Source: CAVPEV01 sp963703555 (GTDB taxonomy: Bacteria; Actinomycetota; Actinomycetes; Actinomycetales; Cellulomonadaceae). Taken from it: 7,767 nucleotides of DNA. This document shows, piece after piece, positions 6,015 through 7,767 of the stretch (its first letter is position 1; every line of letters begins with the position of its first letter). A program made the translations under genes and the position numbers. The notes under the pieces are model-generated. The model saw nothing but the letters and a program-made list of their open reading frames with translations, ran no database searches and was not told the origin of the DNA. The DNA is taken from assembly GCA_963703555.1 (NCBI GenBank), contig CAVPEV010000040.1:1-7767 (forward strand), given 5' to 3'.

Positions 6015-6031
6015 GTGCGTGGGTCGGTAGT
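6014..6031 (+). repeat. Left terminal inverted repeat of the IS1182 element
   Basis: This 18-base repeat pairs with 7750-7767 with one mismatch. Its first G is also the last base of the TAG stop of the purA-like gene, so the junction falls inside or directly after that stop codon. Confidence 0.88.
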
Positions 6032-6186
6032 GGTAACGCCGGGCCGGAGTCGAATCGCCTGTCGAAGGGTTTGACGTCGGCGATCTGGTGGGCGGGGGCT
6101 GTCCGGGGCTGTGGAGGCATCTTGCGGGTGCCCGTGCGGCGGGGTGAGAAGACCGCCGGGGCACTTGAGACCGTCCGGCTCCCGCC

Positions 6187-7674
6187 TCAGGTCCCGGCGG
6201 GGGCGGCAAGCAGGGCGTTGGTCCGCATGGTGAACAGCTTCATGAGGTTGTGGCAGCCTGCGAGCAGGTTCCACTCGTCCTGCGCCTGGCCCAGCCCGCG
6301 TAGAAGTACATGTTTTCCCTGCCGGGTGTGGATCTGCCCGAACACTGGCTCGACGATCGCCTTGCGTCTGGCGTAGACCGCGCGGCCGTTCTTGGTCCGC
6401 AGCTTGCGGCCCATCCGTTCCCGCACGGTCGCGTCCGCGGGGATTCTTCCCCGCGGGACGTCCGGGATCCGTTCGCCATGCCTGGCCCGGCCGGTGGAGA
6501 TGAAGAACTCGGTCGTACCATCGCTGGCGTCCGCGATGGTCTTGGCGTGGGCGAGGTTCTTCGCCGAGGAATATCCGGCGTCCGCGAGGATCTGGCGGGG
6601 AAGAGATCCCACGGTGGAGCGGATCTCTTCGACCGTCGGTGACAGCTGTTCGACATCGACCGCAATATTCGTCAACCGGGTGGCGATGATGACCTGGTGG
6701 TCCGCGTCGACCACGGCTTGGGCGTTGTAGCAGTAGTGGAACGAGCCGTCCGCGGTCTTCATGATCCTCGCGTCCGGGTCGGTGAAGCTGCGTTGCGCCG
6801 TCGGGTTCACCGTCGCGTTCTCGGCCGCGGCCTGACCCTTGCTGGCGCTCGTGTCGTCATCGTCGCCGTGCTCGCGCGACTTCTCCTGGGCCTCCTTGCG
6901 TGCCCGCGCTGCCGCTTCGGCCTCCAGGGACGCGCGGGCCTGGGCCATCTTGACCAGCCGCGACTCACGCCGGGCGAGCTCCGCGGGCAGCTCATCCCCG
7001 CGCTTGTCCTTCCCGAACCGGATGTCCTCCGCCTCGTCGATGGCCTGCGCCTGGGCCAGGAGGTCGGACACCTCGGCGGCCAGGACCTTCTGCTTCTCCG
7101 TCAACCTGGCGTAGCTCATCGCCTTGTGCCCAGACGCGTTCGCGCGGACCTTGGTCCCGTCCAGGGCGACCCGACCCAACGAGACCATGCCCGCGGCCCG
7201 GCACAGCTCCAACGCTTGCAGGAACACGTTCCCGAGCGCAGCCAGGTGACGTCTGCGGAACCGCCCGATCGAACGGAAATCAGGTGTCTGCTGCGCACAG
7301 AGCCACCGGAACGCGACCACGTCCACGCACGCCCGCTCCAGCTCCCGCGAGGACCGCACCCCCACGCAATACCCGTACAACAACACCCGCACCATCAACC
7401 GCGGGTCATACGGCGGCTGGCCCTTGACCTTCCGATACGAAGAATAGAACCGGTCCAGATCCAGGCTCGTCTCGACGATCTCGGCGATGAACCGGGCCAG
7501 ATGATTCTGCGGAAACCACTCATCCAACGACGGCGGCACCAGCATGACCGCATCCGGCTCAAACGGGCGGAAACGTTTATGGATCCCCGCGCCGACCTCC
7601 ACGGTGAGACCGTCATCGACCGGTTTCTCCACCCGCAAACCATTCACGTCGAACAGCTCACCCGAATCGTCCAT
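6187..7674 (-). CDS. IS1182-family transposase
   Basis: This full-length DDE transposase has 495 residues. An N-terminal helical domain (about residues 45-150) contains PYDPRLMVRVLLYGYCVGVRS and a TPDFRSIGRFRRRH motif. The catalytic core begins with ALDGTKVRANAS (Asp172), continues with a charged coiled-coil insertion (about residues 190-275, rich in Ala, Glu, Lys and Arg), then YNAQAVVDAD, LADAGYSS (Asp365) and AIVEPVFGQ (Glu442), and ends with LLRGLGQAQDEWNLLAGCHNLMKL. This order is characteristic of IS1182. The start at 7674 lacks a clear Shine-Dalgarno, and Met44 (MLVPPSLDEWF) is where many relatives begin, so the true N-terminus is uncertain. The coding frame is intact, and with both terminal repeats present the element may be functional. 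It is convergent with the cassette. Confidence 0.95.
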   Translation of the reverse strand: MDDSGELFDVNGLRVEKPVDDGLTVEVGAGIHKRFRPFEPDAVMLVPPSLDEWFPQNHLARFIAEIVETSLDLDRFYSSYRKVKGQPPYDPRLMVRVLLYGYCVGVRSSRELERACVDVVAFRWLCAQQTPDFRSIGRFRRRHLAALGNVFLQALELCRAAGMVSLGRVALDGTKVRANASGHKAMSYARLTEKQKVLAAEVSDLLAQAQAIDEAEDIRFGKDKRGDELPAELARRESRLVKMAQARASLEAEAAARARKEAQEKSREHGDDDDTSASKGQAAAENATVNPTAQRSFTDPDARIMKTADGSFHYCYNAQAVVDADHQVIIATRLTNIAVDVEQLSPTVEEIRSTVGSLPRQILADAGYSSAKNLAHAKTIADASDGTTEFFISTGRARHGERIPDVPRGRIPADATVRERMGRKLRTKNGRAVYARRKAIVEPVFGQIHTRQGKHVLLRGLGQAQDEWNLLAGCHNLMKLFTMRTNALLAAPAGT

Positions 7675-7749
7675 ACCGCATTTTCGCAGAACTCACCGAC
7701 CAACGCCAGCGACCCGCCCGGTGCCGCGACCACCACGCACCAGCCGCCA

Positions 7750-7767
7750 ACTACTGACCCACGCACC
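7750..7767 (-). repeat. Right terminal inverted repeat of the IS1182 element
   Basis: The sequence ACTACTGACCCACGCACC is the complement of the left repeat with one difference. The window stops exactly at this end, so the outer flank and any target duplication are not visible. Confidence 0.88.

Larger units (their letters stand above)
6014..7767 (-). mobile_element. Complete IS1182-family insertion sequence
   Basis: The element has one transposase gene and near-perfect terminal inverted repeats. GGTGCGTGGGTCGGTAGT at 6014-6031 matches the complement of 7750-7767 at 17 of 18 positions, the mismatch being G6026. The left flank is CTAG, which also contains the stop codon of the purA-like gene. 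If the target is CTAG and it was duplicated, the true element is 6015-7766 and the last base of the window is the first base of the second copy. The 172 bases between the left repeat and the transposase stop hold no other gene that I can see. Codon use matches the host, so the element probably came from a related actinomycete. Confidence 0.88.

Noticed and set aside
5094..6209. 371-residue - strand frame opposite the purA-like gene and running into the IS1182 end
   Set aside because: It crosses the insertion junction and mirrors conserved PurA motifs, so it cannot be an ancestral gene.
1..7767. CRISPR arrays, tRNA or rRNA genes, and a composite transposon formed by the two IS elements
   Set aside because: There are no regularly spaced direct repeats and no tRNA- or rRNA-like sequence, and the two IS elements belong to different families with unrelated ends.

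Overview
The window is very GC-rich, with codon use strongly biased to G or C in third position, Shine-Dalgarno sites of the AGGAG type and families typical of actinobacteria. It most likely comes from an actinomycete chromosome or plasmid (Actinomycetota; a Cellulomonas-like or Streptomyces-like host is a guess). It looks like an accessory segment: a compact four-gene cassette on the + strand is bracketed by two unrelated insertion sequences, both transcribed from the - strand.

Layout. Positions 1-1334 hold an IS3-family element with orfA and orfB (DD(35)E transposase); its left tip appears to lie a few bases outside the window. Positions 1335-2217 hold remnant-like coding sequence: a fragment that starts at the IS3 junction and has no start of its own, then a short hypothetical ORF with a repeat-like motif. 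Positions 2172-2212 hold a likely promoter with a perfect dyad (GAGTCA-TAC-TGACTC) over its -10 and start point. The cassette follows: a Nudix / winged-helix regulator (2229-2945), a J-domain plus degenerate kinase-fold protein (2942-3805, ATGA overlap), a 137-bp gap with three dyads, a von Willebrand factor A (VWA) protein with a MIDAS motif (3943-4881), and a compact adenylosuccinate-synthetase (PurA) paralogue (4917-6014). Positions 6014-7767 are a complete IS1182-family element whose 18-bp terminal inverted repeats (17/18 matching) end exactly at the window edge. It joins the cassette at the TAG stop codon of the purA-like gene.

How the genes may work together. The first two genes are translationally coupled and the last two are closely spaced, so there are probably two transcription units or one operon with an internal promoter. 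Both upstream regions carry the same dyad core, GTCA-N3-TGAC, one before the Nudix regulator and one before the VWA gene. The simplest reading is that the Nudix/winged-helix protein senses a nucleotide-type ligand (ADP-ribose or another NAD-related metabolite in the characterised NrtR family) and controls both units. The effectors would be a chaperone/kinase-like scaffold, a metal-binding VWA protein and a GTP-dependent ligase-like enzyme that keeps the PurA catalytic Asp and His but differs around the IMP and guanine sites. From memory, related J-domain/kinase, VWA, Nudix and PurA-like genes recur together in actinobacteria, but no function known to me is established. A stress, nucleotide/NAD-metabolism or defence role is inference only.
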